Origin: Leuconostoc miyukkimchii
Lineage (GTDB): Bacteria; Bacillota; Bacilli; Lactobacillales; Lactobacillaceae
Length of the DNA: 64,000 bases
Assembly (NCBI RefSeq): GCF_019656055.1
Contig: NZ_BPKY01000001.1
Location: 62,001 to 126,000 of the forward strand
Reading direction: 5' to 3'
In this document: piece after piece, positions 29,372-37,097 of the stretch
Layout of the letters: each line of letters begins with the position of its first letter
Numbering within the stretch: the first letter of the stretch is position 1
Position numbers and translations under genes: made by a program
Notes under the pieces: model-generated
What the model saw: only the letters and a program-made list of their open reading frames with translations
Databases searched by the model: none
What the model was told of the DNA's origin: nothing

Positions 29372-31435
29372 TTATGCTTTGACATATTCATTTTCAGAAA
29401 CAATAATATCATCTGTAATGCTGTCAATATCAGCGTATAGATCAGTAACTTCGGGATGTGCAAGATAGTAATCTGCTAAGCTGTCAGCGATTTTATCTTG
29501 AAGGACACGACGCAATGGACGTGCACCCAGTGCTGGACTGTAACCAAGCTCAACTAATTTATTTTTTGCTGCATCACTGACACTAACATGTAAATTGTTA
29601 TCAGCTAAATTACTGTTCATATCTGATAACATAAGATCGACAATTGTTAGTAAATGTGTTTTTGATAATTGCTGGAATTCAATAATGTCATCGAATCGAT
29701 TCAAAAATTCAGGTCTGAAATAGTTTTCTAAACGCTGTAGTAACTTGTTTTGAGCATCTAATTGATTGAATCCCATTGGCGCGTTACCTGTGTCGGTTGA
29801 ACCAGCATTTGATGTCATAATGATCACTGTGTCTTTAAAACTAACAACATGACCTTGCGCATCAGTGAGGCGACCATCATCTAAAATTTGTAAAAACATG
29901 TTCATTACATCAGGATGCGCCTTTTCAACCTCATCAATCAAAACAAGTGAGTAAGGGTGACGACGCACTTGTTCAGTTAATTGACCAGCTTCCTCATAGC
30001 CAACATATCCTGCTGGTGCACCAATCATTTTTGAAACAGCGTGCTTTTCCATATATTCAGACATGTCAAAACGAATTAGGGCATCTTTACTACCAAACAT
30101 TTCTTTTGCCAGTTGTTTTGCGAGTTCAGTCTTACCAACGCCTGTTGGACCAACAAATAAGAATGAGCCAATGGGTCTACCAGATTTAGTGAGGCCGATA
30201 CGATTACGTCGAATAGCTTTCGCTACTGTCTCGACTGCAAAATTTTGTCCAATAATATGCTGTGACAACTGATTATCTAATTCTTGCAGTTGGTTAGCCT
30301 CATTATCCTTTAAATCACCAACCGGTATGTCTGTTTTATCTTCAATGATTTGGATAATGTCTTTTTCAGTGATTAATTGTGGTTTAAACATCTCAGGATG
30401 TGCTTCAACTTGTGCTTTTTGAGACTCAAGTTGATTTGTTTGATCACGCCAATAACTAGCTTTTTCAAAATCTTCTTTATCTATAGCATCTTGTTTAAGC
30501 TTATCAGCAGTGTCTATCTTAGTTTGAATAGCTTTTGGATCAGGAATTGTCATCGTAAGATTTTTCCGAGATCCAGCCTCGTCAATCAAATCAATGGCCT
30601 TGTCTGGTAAAAAGCGTTCAGGAATATAACGGTCAGATAGTTCAACTGCGGCGGCAATAGCTTCATCACTGAAAAGCACATGGTGATATTCTTCATAACG
30701 TTTTTGAATACCATGCAATATTGTCATTGTCGCTGCTTTTGATGGTTCTTCGATTTGAACTTGTTGGAAACGACGCGCAATTGCACCATCTTTTTCAATT
30801 TTACGATATTCATTTAATGTTGTCGCACCGATTAATTGGAACTCACCACGGGCTAGGGCAGGCTTTAAGATATTACCTGCATCCATACCACCTTCAGCAT
30901 TTCCTGCACCCATGATTTCATGTATTTCATCAATAAATAAAATAACATCATCGTTGTCAGCTACTTCTTTCATTAACTGGCGCATTCTTGCTTCAAACTG
31001 CCCACGCATAGCAGTGCCTTGTACCATCGCAGACATGTCTAAACGAATAACATCTTTAGAACGCAATTTTTCTGGTACTTTGCTTGCCACAATTGCTTGC
31101 GCTAATCCTTCGACAACTGCTGTTTTACCAACACCAGGCTCACCTATGAGAACGGGATTGTTTTTTGTACGACGATTAAGAATTTCAATTGTACGCGCAA
31201 CTTCGGAGTCGCGACCAATAACAGGATCCAGCTTGCCATCACGTGCTTGCTGCGTGAGGTTAATACCATATTCCTCTAGTAATGTAGGTCGTTTGTTGGT
31301 TTTATCTTTTTTATTTTTTTGTTGGCTAATATTAGATTGATCAGGTTGCTGTGCAGATTGCATTTGCTCGTTCATAGCACGCATCATTTCATCAAAATTA
31401 ATGTTGCCAAATCCAAATGGGTCTTGTGATGCCAT
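29372..31435 (-). CDS. Clp-family ATPase (ClpE/ClpL group)
   Basis: 687 residues, HSP100 class 1 with two AAA+ domains. D1 Walker A is [14 protein letters not shown], Walker [11 protein letters not shown]; a UVR-like coil ([19 protein letters not shown]) follows; D2 has [15 protein letters not shown] and [10 protein letters not shown]. There is no Clp N domain and no N-terminal zinc finger as in ClpE; instead about 45 polar residues rich in Gln and Asn, as in ClpL. Yet APMGFNQ sits where ClpC/ClpE carry the [VIL]GF loop that docks ClpP, so it may serve ClpP. Start ATG 31435 lacks its own ribosome site and follows a short ORF. Confidence 0.92.
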   Translation of the reverse strand: MASQDPFGFGNINFDEMMRAMNEQMQSAQQPDQSNISQQKNKKDKTNKRPTLLEEYGINLTQQARDGKLDPVIGRDSEVARTIEILNRRTKNNPVLIGEPGVGKTAVVEGLAQAIVASKVPEKLRSKDVIRLDMSAMVQGTAMRGQFEARMRQLMKEVADNDDVILFIDEIHEIMGAGNAEGGMDAGNILKPALARGEFQLIGATTLNEYRKIEKDGAIARRFQQVQIEEPSKAATMTILHGIQKRYEEYHHVLFSDEAIAAAVELSDRYIPERFLPDKAIDLIDEAGSRKNLTMTIPDPKAIQTKIDTADKLKQDAIDKEDFEKASYWRDQTNQLESQKAQVEAHPEMFKPQLITEKDIIQIIEDKTDIPVGDLKDNEANQLQELDNQLSQHIIGQNFAVETVAKAIRRNRIGLTKSGRPIGSFLFVGPTGVGKTELAKQLAKEMFGSKDALIRFDMSEYMEKHAVSKMIGAPAGYVGYEEAGQLTEQVRRHPYSLVLIDEVEKAHPDVMNMFLQILDDGRLTDAQGHVVSFKDTVIIMTSNAGSTDTGNAPMGFNQLDAQNKLLQRLENYFRPEFLNRFDDIIEFQQLSKTHLLTIVDLMLSDMNSNLADNNLHVSVSDAAKNKLVELGYSPALGARPLRRVLQDKIADSLADYYLAHPEVTDLYADIDSITDDIIVSENEYVKA

Positions 31436-31439
31436 AATC

Positions 31440-31490
31440 TTAAGTAGTGTGAAACATCGTAACAAACGAACTTATCGTCTGTGATTTCAC
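31440..31490 (-). CDS. Possible 16-codon leader ORF upstream of the Clp ATPase gene
   Basis: On the minus strand AAGGAG (31500-31495) is followed four bases later by GTG 31490 and 16 codons ending in TAA four bases before the Clp ATG. The peptide would be [16 protein letters not shown]. The Clp ATG has no ribosome site of its own, so translation could be coupled. GTGTGAAA, which includes the GTG, pairs with TTTCACAC near the end of the ORF, so a hairpin could hide the start. Not proven to be translated. Confidence 0.4.
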   Translation of the reverse strand: MKSQTISSFVTMFHTT

Positions 31491-31516
31491 ACGTCTCCTT
31501 TCTATAACATGGTTTA

Positions 31517-31544
31517 ATTATAACACCCTAAGATTAAATTGCAA
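31517..31544 (-). promoter_or_regulatory. Promoter of the Clp ATPase gene
   Basis: On the minus strand TTGCAA (31544-31539) and TATAAT (31522-31517) are 16 bases apart, and TGT precedes the -10. Transcription should start near 31510, giving a leader of about 75 bases. Confidence 0.75.
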
Positions 31545-31550
31545 TTAAAA

Positions 31551-31577
31551 TTAGCACTCTTTTGTTTTGAGTGCTAA
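31551..31577. promoter_or_regulatory. CIRCE element (HrcA operator), perfect match
   Basis: TTAGCACTC-N9-GAGTGCTAA matches the CIRCE consensus at every fixed position. On the + side its right arm overlaps TTGAGT (31567-31572), a -35 that pairs with TATACT (31590-31595, spacing 17) for the 57-aa gene. On the - side it lies seven bases upstream of the Clp -35. HrcA is thus expected to repress at least the + gene and perhaps both; heat shock would relieve it. Confidence 0.95.
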
Positions 31578-31614
31578 AAAGAATTATTGTATACTATATT
31601 ATGAGGTATTAGTA

Positions 31615-31788
31615 ATGAACTACGAAAAACTTTTAGAGGATTTACGTGATAGCAAAATAGATCAAATCGACATTACGCCAGAGACTTTCCCTGAATTTCA
31701 AAGGGTATGGCGGGATTTTCCTTCTCAAAATCGTATTCGAGGTGTTGCAGGAAAGTCAGGAAATGTCAAATATGTTCGGGCAAATTAG
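31615..31788 (+). CDS. 57-aa protein of unknown function behind a CIRCE promoter
   Basis: 57 residues from ATG 31615, after GAGG at nine bases. The N-terminal half is acidic and helical (MNYEKLLEDLRDSKIDQIDI); the C-terminal half is basic with RIRGVAGKSGNVKYVRAN. No cysteine, signal peptide or membrane helix. I do not recognise the family. A start at 31567 would fall inside CIRCE and is not credible. Being the gene directly served by the CIRCE-overlapping promoter, it should be heat inducible and could partner the divergent Clp ATPase; that link is inference. Confidence 0.7.
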   Translation: MNYEKLLEDLRDSKIDQIDITPETFPEFQRVWRDFPSQNRIRGVAGKSGNVKYVRAN

Positions 31789-31887
31789 TCGGCAGAAGAA
31801 GTCGTTTTTATGCTACAATACTATAAGTTAAACATAAAATAAGGTATGCACATTTTTGATTTTAAAAAGCATAAAAGGGGCAGCATA

Positions 31888-32895
31888 GTGGCATTTTCAT
31901 TTGGACAACGAAACGTTGGCATCGATCTTGGTACGGCCAACACATATGTATATATTGAAGGACGCGGCATTGTATTACGCGAGCCTTCTGTTGTAGCGCG
32001 CAATACGCAAACAAACGAAGTCGTCGCAGTAGGATCGGAAGCAAAAGATATGCTTGGCAGAACACCAGCTAGTATAGCAGCTATTCGCCCGATGCGTGAT
32101 GGTGTTATTGCAGATTACGATACCACTGTGGCAATGATTCGTTACTACTTGCAAAAAGCATTAGGTGGACGTATTGGGAAACCATATGTCACAATTGGCG
32201 TTCCTTCTGGTGTTACGGCTGTTGAACGACGCGCAGTTATTGATGCAGCTCGTGTGGCTGGTGCCCGTGATGCATACGTAATTGAAGAACCATTTGCTGC
32301 AGCTGTTGGTGCAGGTTTGCCAGTCATGGATCCAACAGGATCGATGGTTGTTGATATGGGTGGTGGCACGACTGATGTTGCTACAATTTCCTTAGGTGGA
32401 ATTGTTTCTAGTCGATCAATTCGTATAGCTGGTGACAAGCTCGATGAAGCAATTGCTAATTTTGTACGAAATAAATATAATGTTACAATAGGTGAACCAA
32501 CAGCTGAGCGTTTAAAAATTGAAATTGGGGCAGCATCTCTGGAGTTGGCACGAACATTGCCAGATACTTCGGTACGTGGTCGAGACTTATTAACTGGCTT
32601 ACCAAAGACAATTGATGTGACAGCTGAAGATGTTGCAACAGCTATTCAAGAACCGGTCCAAGAAATCGTTGTTGCGATTCGTGAAACGTTGGAATCCACG
32701 CAACCAGAATTGGCTGCAGATGTTATCGACCATGGTATGGTTTTAACTGGTGGTGGTGCAATGCTTAGAGATATGGACAAGATTATTCAAGAAGCTACAA
32801 AGGTACCAGTCTTAATTGCTAATGAACCGCTTGATGCCGTAGCTATTGGTACAGGTGAAGCGTTAAAATCTATTGACGTGATGCGGCAAAATTAA
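31888..32895 (+). CDS. mreB: Rod shape-determining actin homologue MreB
   Basis: 335 residues. [18 protein letters not shown] opens the actin fold (phosphate 1), [14 protein letters not shown] and [14 protein letters not shown] are the connecting and phosphate 2 loops, and [13 protein letters not shown] the adenosine loop. It assembles filaments that direct side-wall peptidoglycan synthesis. I prefer GTG 31888, seven bases after AAAAGGGG and at the residue where homologues begin, over ATG 31846, which would add 14 residues. Followed by mreC and mreD. Confidence 0.96.
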   Translation: MAFSFGQRNVGIDLGTANTYVYIEGRGIVLREPSVVARNTQTNEVVAVGSEAKDMLGRTPASIAAIRPMRDGVIADYDTTVAMIRYYLQKALGGRIGKPYVTIGVPSGVTAVERRAVIDAARVAGARDAYVIEEPFAAAVGAGLPVMDPTGSMVVDMGGGTTDVATISLGGIVSSRSIRIAGDKLDEAIANFVRNKYNVTIGEPTAERLKIEIGAASLELARTLPDTSVRGRDLLTGLPKTIDVTAEDVATAIQEPVQEIVVAIRETLESTQPELAADVIDHGMVLTGGGAMLRDMDKIIQEATKVPVLIANEPLDAVAIGTGEALKSIDVMRQN

Positions 32896-32921
32896 TATTT
32901 AATTAGGATAATTTGAACACC

Positions 32922-32952
32922 AGCGTGGCGCTTGCGCTACGCTTTTATTTTT
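32922..32952 (+). terminator. Hairpin with T run between mreB and mreC
   Basis: AGCGTGGCGC and GCGCTACGCT can pair with one mismatch around TT, followed by TTTTATTTTT. It looks like an intrinsic terminator inside the mre operon and may set mreB expression above that of mreCD. Confidence 0.7.
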
Positions 32953-32971
32953 GAAACAAGAGGACAACAAC

Positions 32972-33826
32972 ATGCGTAAAATATTTTCGTCACGTGCCGT
33001 TGTAACAATTATTATTGCATTCATCTTGATTGTAGGTTTAATCGCTGGATCTAATTGGTGGGCAAAACGAACGAATACACCACCATTTTTACAACGTTTT
33101 GGTAATGATTTGGCGGGCGGCGTGAGTCGTATTATTTCAGTACCGACTGCTGCAGTTGGCAGAACGGCAAATAGTATTGGTAACTTAGTTGATACATTTG
33201 AAGAAAACCGTGAACTTAAATCAAAAATTGATGAATTTGCTCAAGATAAAGTGCGATTACAAACGGTCGAAGAAGAAAATAAATCACTTAAAAATCAGCT
33301 TAAACTCAAAGCAACATTGACAGATTATAAAACAGTTTCAGCAGTGACTATTAGTCGATCACCAACAACTTGGCAATCACAACTTGTCATTAACAAAGGA
33401 TTGAAGTCTGGTCTTAAAAAAGGGATGCCGGTATTGTCTGGTGCTGGCATTATTGGTCGAATCAGTGAAGTTAATACAACCAATTCTAAGGTTGCTTTAA
33501 TATCTGATACGAGTGAAGATGCTAACCGCTTTGCCATTACGATCAAAGGAGATAATGGTGATGTCAATGGTATTGTAACAAGCTTTAATCGTGAGAAAAA
33601 TCAATTAATTATGGGACAGGTAACATCAGAAAACAAGATTAAATCTGGCGATTTAGTCGAAACGTCAGGTTTGGGTGGTGTTATTCCGTCTGGTTTGTAT
33701 GTTGGAAAAGTGTCTAGCGTTACAAAAGACGATTATGGCTTATCAAAACGGATAAACATTCAACCAGCAGCTGACTTAGGGAACATCACGACGGTTGTAG
33801 TTGCTGTGTCAGAGATTGGAGAATAA
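32972..33826 (+). CDS. mreC: Rod shape-determining protein MreC
   Basis: 284 residues: N-terminal membrane helix (about 8-28), a coiled coil (about 70-105, EENRELKSKIDEFAQDK), then the beta-rich extracellular MreC domain with VLSGAGIIGRISEVN and SGLGGVIPSGLYVGKV. Scaffold between MreB, MreD and the wall synthases. ATG 32972 follows GAGGACAACAAC; an upstream in-frame start would add seven residues. Confidence 0.94.
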   Translation: MRKIFSSRAVVTIIIAFILIVGLIAGSNWWAKRTNTPPFLQRFGNDLAGGVSRIISVPTAAVGRTANSIGNLVDTFEENRELKSKIDEFAQDKVRLQTVEEENKSLKNQLKLKATLTDYKTVSAVTISRSPTTWQSQLVINKGLKSGLKKGMPVLSGAGIIGRISEVNTTNSKVALISDTSEDANRFAITIKGDNGDVNGIVTSFNREKNQLIMGQVTSENKIKSGDLVETSGLGGVIPSGLYVGKVSSVTKDDYGLSKRINIQPAADLGNITTVVVAVSEIGE

Positions 33827-33828
33827 TA

Positions 33829-34356
33829 ATGGCGTTTTGGCAGTTAACGCGTTTGCGCGTGGTATATCCAGTAGTGCTAGTATTTTTATTATTTGTTGAT
33901 GGTTCCATAATGGCTAGTATGAGTGGTATTTTTACGGTTTTTCCATGGTATGTGCTGCCAACACTTACTTTGAGTTGGTTGTTTTATGGTGTTCAGTTTG
34001 ATGCAGATAAAGATATGCCCTTTTGGGTCTATGTGCTTCTCATTGGCGTACTGTTTGATATGTACTATACGGGTATTTTCGGAACTTACACGTTAGCATT
34101 TGGAGCTGCTGTTGCTGTTATGAAACAACTGCATAAATTACTAGATGAACGACTATTAAGTGGTATATCAGTATATTTCCTTGGTATAGTCGTTTATTTG
34201 GTTGTAGCCTATGTTGCTGGTTTTATAATTGGTATTGCAAATATCTCTTTGACACATTTTTTCTTATTTGAAATGTTACCAACCATTACCTTAAATACCG
34301 TTATTGTGGCAGTATGTTATTATCCAATTTTGTCATTGTTTCAATTTTCAAGATAG
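33829..34356 (+). CDS. mreD: Rod shape-determining membrane protein MreD
   Basis: 175 residues with about five membrane helices and the MreD-typical block VYVLLIGVLFDMYYTGIFGTYTLAF in the middle (recognisable by LFDMYYTGIFG). Partner of MreC in the elongation complex. Two bases separate it from mreC. Its stop is immediately followed by the promoter of the next leader RNA. Confidence 0.9.
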   Translation: MAFWQLTRLRVVYPVVLVFLLFVDGSIMASMSGIFTVFPWYVLPTLTLSWLFYGVQFDADKDMPFWVYVLLIGVLFDMYYTGIFGTYTLAFGAAVAVMKQLHKLLDERLLSGISVYFLGIVVYLVVAYVAGFIIGIANISLTHFFLFEMLPTITLNTVIVAVCYYPILSLFQFSR

Positions 34357-34359
34357 CTA

Positions 34360-34387
34360 TTGACAAAATTCAAAAAAAGACTATACT
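34360..34387 (+). promoter_or_regulatory. Promoter of the T-box-controlled ABC importer
   Basis: Perfect TTGACA (34360-34365) and TATACT (34382-34387), spacing 16. Start expected near 34394. Confidence 0.85.
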
Positions 34388-34393
34388 AAGATT

Positions 34394-34648
34394 TATATTA
34401 AAAAACGTTGAGCAAAAGAGTAGTTTAACATTTTCAAAAGGGAGTTTGCGGGTAGTGTGAGCAAATGGCTGTGTTAAATGAACCACATTTGCGAGTGTGT
34501 GATTGAATTAAGTAGGTTACACCGGGGTTGCCCGTTATTGCATACAGTCTTTTGACTTGTTGAGGTATTTCCAGTGATGGATATATGATAAGAGGTGGCA
34601 CCGCGGAAAACGCCCTCTGAATACAATTGTATTCAGAGGGCGTTTTTG
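34394..34648 (+). promoter_or_regulatory. T-box leader RNA, histidine-specific, with its first terminator
   Basis: Stem I base: GCAAA (34412-34416) pairs with TTTGC (34488-34492). AGTA (34419-34422) faces GAA (34480-34482). Next helix: TTTAACA pairs with TGTTAAA (34472-34478). The specifier loop is GAA-C-CAC-A, codon CAC (His) at 34484-34486, the same layout as in the his operon T-box. The T-box sequence AGAGGTGGCACCGCGG is at 34591-34606. The terminator, ACGCCCTCTGAATAC and its complement plus five T, spans 34610-34648. This and the next entry fill the mreD-permease gap. Confidence 0.9.
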
Positions 34649-34649
34649 T

Positions 34650-34756
34650 GGTCGTAAAAGACTGACAGAGTAGTTTTGTGTGAACAAAATTAAAATCTGA
34701 GGTGGTACCACGCTTAGCGTCCTCTTGCAATTTATTATATTGCAAGAGTTTTTTTA
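34650..34756 (+). promoter_or_regulatory. Second T-box antiterminator/terminator module in tandem, without a full Stem I
   Basis: About 50 bases after the first terminator a second T-box sequence, TGAGGTGGTACCACG (34698-34712), is followed by a terminator in which CTCTTGCAA (34722-34730) pairs with TTGCAAGAG (34740-34748), then seven T. Upstream there is only an AGAGTAG motif and a short hairpin TTTTGT/ACAAAA, too little for a complete Stem I with specifier. Either the first Stem I serves both modules, or the second reads the acceptor end alone. Confidence 0.85.
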
Positions 34757-34792
34757 ATTAAAAAATGAGTTATGATAAAAAAGGAGTAGACA

Positions 34793-35434
34793 ATGAACTA
34801 TTTGCTAGAAATCTTACCAAGCCTTTTGTCAGGTTTGAAAATGACTTTAGGGGTATTCTTTTTCACAATCATTGGATCCGTACCACTAGGTATTATTGTG
34901 TCCTTAGGTATGAAATCTGAATATTTCACAATTCGTTGGTTAATTAACGGTTACATTTGGGTTATGCGTGGTACCCCGTTGCTATTGCAGTTAATTTTTG
35001 TTTATTATGGATTAGGCATGATGGGTGTTACTTTTCCGAGATTTGAAGCGGCAATTTTTGCTTTTATTATTAATTATGCGGCTTATTTAGCAGAAATATT
35101 TCGTGGTGGCTTACAGTCTGTACCGCGTGGACAATATGAGGCAGCTAAAGTACTAGGGTTTACACGAACACAAACATTTTTTAAAATTATATTGCCACAA
35201 GTTATTAAAATTATTGTGCCATCATTTGGTAATGAAGTTATTAATCTGGTTAAAGATACATCATTGGTCTATGTTATTGGACTAGGTGATATTCTACGCG
35301 CAGGAAATATTGCGGCTAGTCGAGATGTAACTTTGATTCCCTACTTGCTTGTTGGTCTGATTTATTTGCTTATGACGGCAATTGTCACTGTGCTACTAAG
35401 ACGCACTGAAAAACGTTTAAATATTTGGAGATAA
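34793..35434 (+). CDS. Amino acid ABC transporter permease, probably histidine
   Basis: 213 residues, five membrane helices, HisM/GlnP family. MRGTPLLLQLIFVYYG is the polar-amino-acid permease signature and EAAKVLGFTRTQTFFKIILPQ the EAA loop that contacts the ATPase. AAGGAG precedes ATG. The upstream T-box carries a His specifier, which points to histidine as substrate in the manner of the predicted HisXYZ systems of Lactobacillales; the protein sequence alone would fit several polar amino acids. Confidence 0.9.
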   Translation: MNYLLEILPSLLSGLKMTLGVFFFTIIGSVPLGIIVSLGMKSEYFTIRWLINGYIWVMRGTPLLLQLIFVYYGLGMMGVTFPRFEAAIFAFIINYAAYLAEIFRGGLQSVPRGQYEAAKVLGFTRTQTFFKIILPQVIKIIVPSFGNEVINLVKDTSLVYVIGLGDILRAGNIAASRDVTLIPYLLVGLIYLLMTAIVTVLLRRTEKRLNIWR

Positions 35435-35437
35435 GCT

Positions 35438-36076
35438 ATGTTAAACATTAAGAACTTAACAAAAGAATATAGTAGTAACATCATTTTTCGAGATTTAAAT
35501 TTAACTGTTTCAGATGGGGAAGTGTTGAGTATCGTTGGACCTTCAGGTATTGGTAAAACAACTTTAATTAAAATATTAGCAGGTTTAGAAACTGCTAATG
35601 CAGGTGAATTAACTTTAAATGGGGAAAATTTACCTATTGATGGTACTCGCTCAGATGCTAAGGTTGGTCTTATATTTCAAGATTTTAATTTATTTCCGAA
35701 TTACACTGTGATAGAAAATATCATATTGGCGCCAATCAATGTCAGTAAAATCGACAAAGCAACGGCTAAAAATCAGGCACGTGATATTCTTGAAACGTTG
35801 GGTATGCAAGACAAAGCAGATCTTTATCCGTTTCAATTATCTGGTGGACAAAAACAGCGTGTAGCGATTGCTCGTGCACTGGCTATGAAACCTCAAATTT
35901 TAGCTTATGATGAACCAACCAGCGGATTAGACGAAGATTCCACTAAACAAGTTGCTGAAGTTGTCAAAACACTAAAACAACAGGGTGTAACACAGATGAT
36001 CATTACGCATGATCAGCCTTTTGCAGAAATGATTTCTGATCGTGTGTTTGACTTCGCCAAGGAGGTATTACGCTAA
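35438..36076 (+). CDS. Amino acid ABC transporter ATP-binding protein, probably histidine
   Basis: 212 residues, short for the family (usually about 240). Walker A GPSGIGKTTL near 35, Q-loop IFQDFNLFPNYTV, signature LSGGQKQRVAIARAL, Walker B ILAYDEPTSGLD and the switch histidine in IITHD. The C terminus ends soon after the D-loop/switch region. Three bases after the permease gene; overlaps the binding-protein gene by one base. Confidence 0.92.
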   Translation: MLNIKNLTKEYSSNIIFRDLNLTVSDGEVLSIVGPSGIGKTTLIKILAGLETANAGELTLNGENLPIDGTRSDAKVGLIFQDFNLFPNYTVIENIILAPINVSKIDKATAKNQARDILETLGMQDKADLYPFQLSGGQKQRVAIARALAMKPQILAYDEPTSGLDEDSTKQVAEVVKTLKQQGVTQMIITHDQPFAEMISDRVFDFAKEVLR

Positions 36077-36921
36077 TGGTAAGTATGAAAAAGAAAATCA
36101 TTGTAAATACAATTGTTGGTTTGTTGTTTATTGGCGTTGTGGCATGGATTTCTGTGGCTTTAAATTCAACTGCTAAGCAAAGTAATCAAACTACAATACA
36201 AACTGATGAGTGGCAACGTATCAAACAAGATAAGCAAATTACTATTGGATTAGATGATACGTTTGTTCCTATGGGATTTCGAGATAAAAATGGTAAGATT
36301 ATTGGATTTGATGTTGATTTGGCCAATGCCGTGTTTAAAACAATGGGGATCCAAGTAAAATGGCAACCAATTGATTGGTCAATGAAAGAAACCGAGTTGA
36401 ATACTGGCAATATTGATGCGATTTGGAATGGTTATACTAAAACAGCTGCACGAGCCAAAAAAGTTGCTTTCTCTAATTCATACCACAAAGCAACACAGGT
36501 TTTAGTCACACTAAAGAAAAATAATATCAATCGTTTTTCTGACATGCAAGGCAAAGTATTAGGTGATCAAACGGCATCAAGCGGTGATGAGAGTTTTAAT
36601 AAATATCCAAACATTTTGAAAAAGTATGTTAAAGATCAAAAAGTAATAGGTTATGATACTTTTGATAAGGCTTTTAATGACTTAAATGCTGGACGAATTG
36701 ACGGTCTGTTAATTGATGAAGACTATGCACGTTATTATGTGGCACATCAAGCAAACCCTCAAAATTATACGGTTACGGTTGGTGGATTTTCAGTTGATGA
36801 AACGGCTGTTGGATTCCGAAAGTCGGATAAACAGTTACGTCAAGCAGTGAACGAAACATTAGCCAAATTCAAAGAAGATGGCCGAATGAGTCTGATCGAA
36901 GATAAGTGGTTCTCAAACTAG
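36076..36921 (+). CDS. Membrane-anchored amino acid binding protein of the ABC importer
   Basis: 281 residues. N-terminal hydrophobic segment (about 9-30) without a lipobox cysteine: KKIIVNTIVGLLFIGVVAWI is followed by Ser/Asn/Thr, so it is an uncleaved anchor or cleaved signal, not a lipoprotein. The rest is a periplasmic-binding-protein type 2 domain: ITIGLDDTFVPMGFRDKNG, GFDVDLANAVFK, DQTASSGDESF, and AVGFRKSDKQLR. GGAGG lies 11 bases before ATG 36076. Substrate inferred as histidine from the T-box. Confidence 0.9.
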   Translation: MVSMKKKIIVNTIVGLLFIGVVAWISVALNSTAKQSNQTTIQTDEWQRIKQDKQITIGLDDTFVPMGFRDKNGKIIGFDVDLANAVFKTMGIQVKWQPIDWSMKETELNTGNIDAIWNGYTKTAARAKKVAFSNSYHKATQVLVTLKKNNINRFSDMQGKVLGDQTASSGDESFNKYPNILKKYVKDQKVIGYDTFDKAFNDLNAGRIDGLLIDEDYARYYVAHQANPQNYTVTVGGFSVDETAVGFRKSDKQLRQAVNETLAKFKEDGRMSLIEDKWFSN

Positions 36922-36948
36922 TGAAATTAAATCTAAAATGTCATAATG

Positions 36949-36992
36949 AGCACAAGGAATGTCTGTTTACAACAATTTCTTCGTGCTTTTTA
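36949..36992 (+). terminator. Probable terminator after the ABC importer operon
   Basis: AGCACAAGGAA and TTCTTCGTGCT pair imperfectly around a loop of about 20 bases, followed by TTTTTAT. Confidence 0.6.
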
Positions 36993-37034
36993 TATGTCAA
37001 ATTGTCTAGTATTTAGCCTATTTTTTGAGGAATT

Positions 37035-37064
37035 TTGTCATGAAATCATTAAAAATGGTAAACT
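37035..37064 (+). promoter_or_regulatory. Probable promoter of cls and the genes after it
   Basis: TTGTCA (37035-37040) and extended -10 TGGTAAACT (37056-37064), spacing 18. Confidence 0.5.
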
Positions 37065-37097
37065 GGTATTACTACTATAAACTTGAAAAGAGATGAC

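Noticed and set aside
34650-34700. A complete second T-box with its own specifier
   Set aside because: Only about 50 bases lie between the first terminator and the second T-box sequence, too short for Stem I, II and III.
34434-34745. 103-codon minus-strand ORF across the second T-box
   Set aside because: It covers structured leader RNA with two terminators; the reading frame is accidental.
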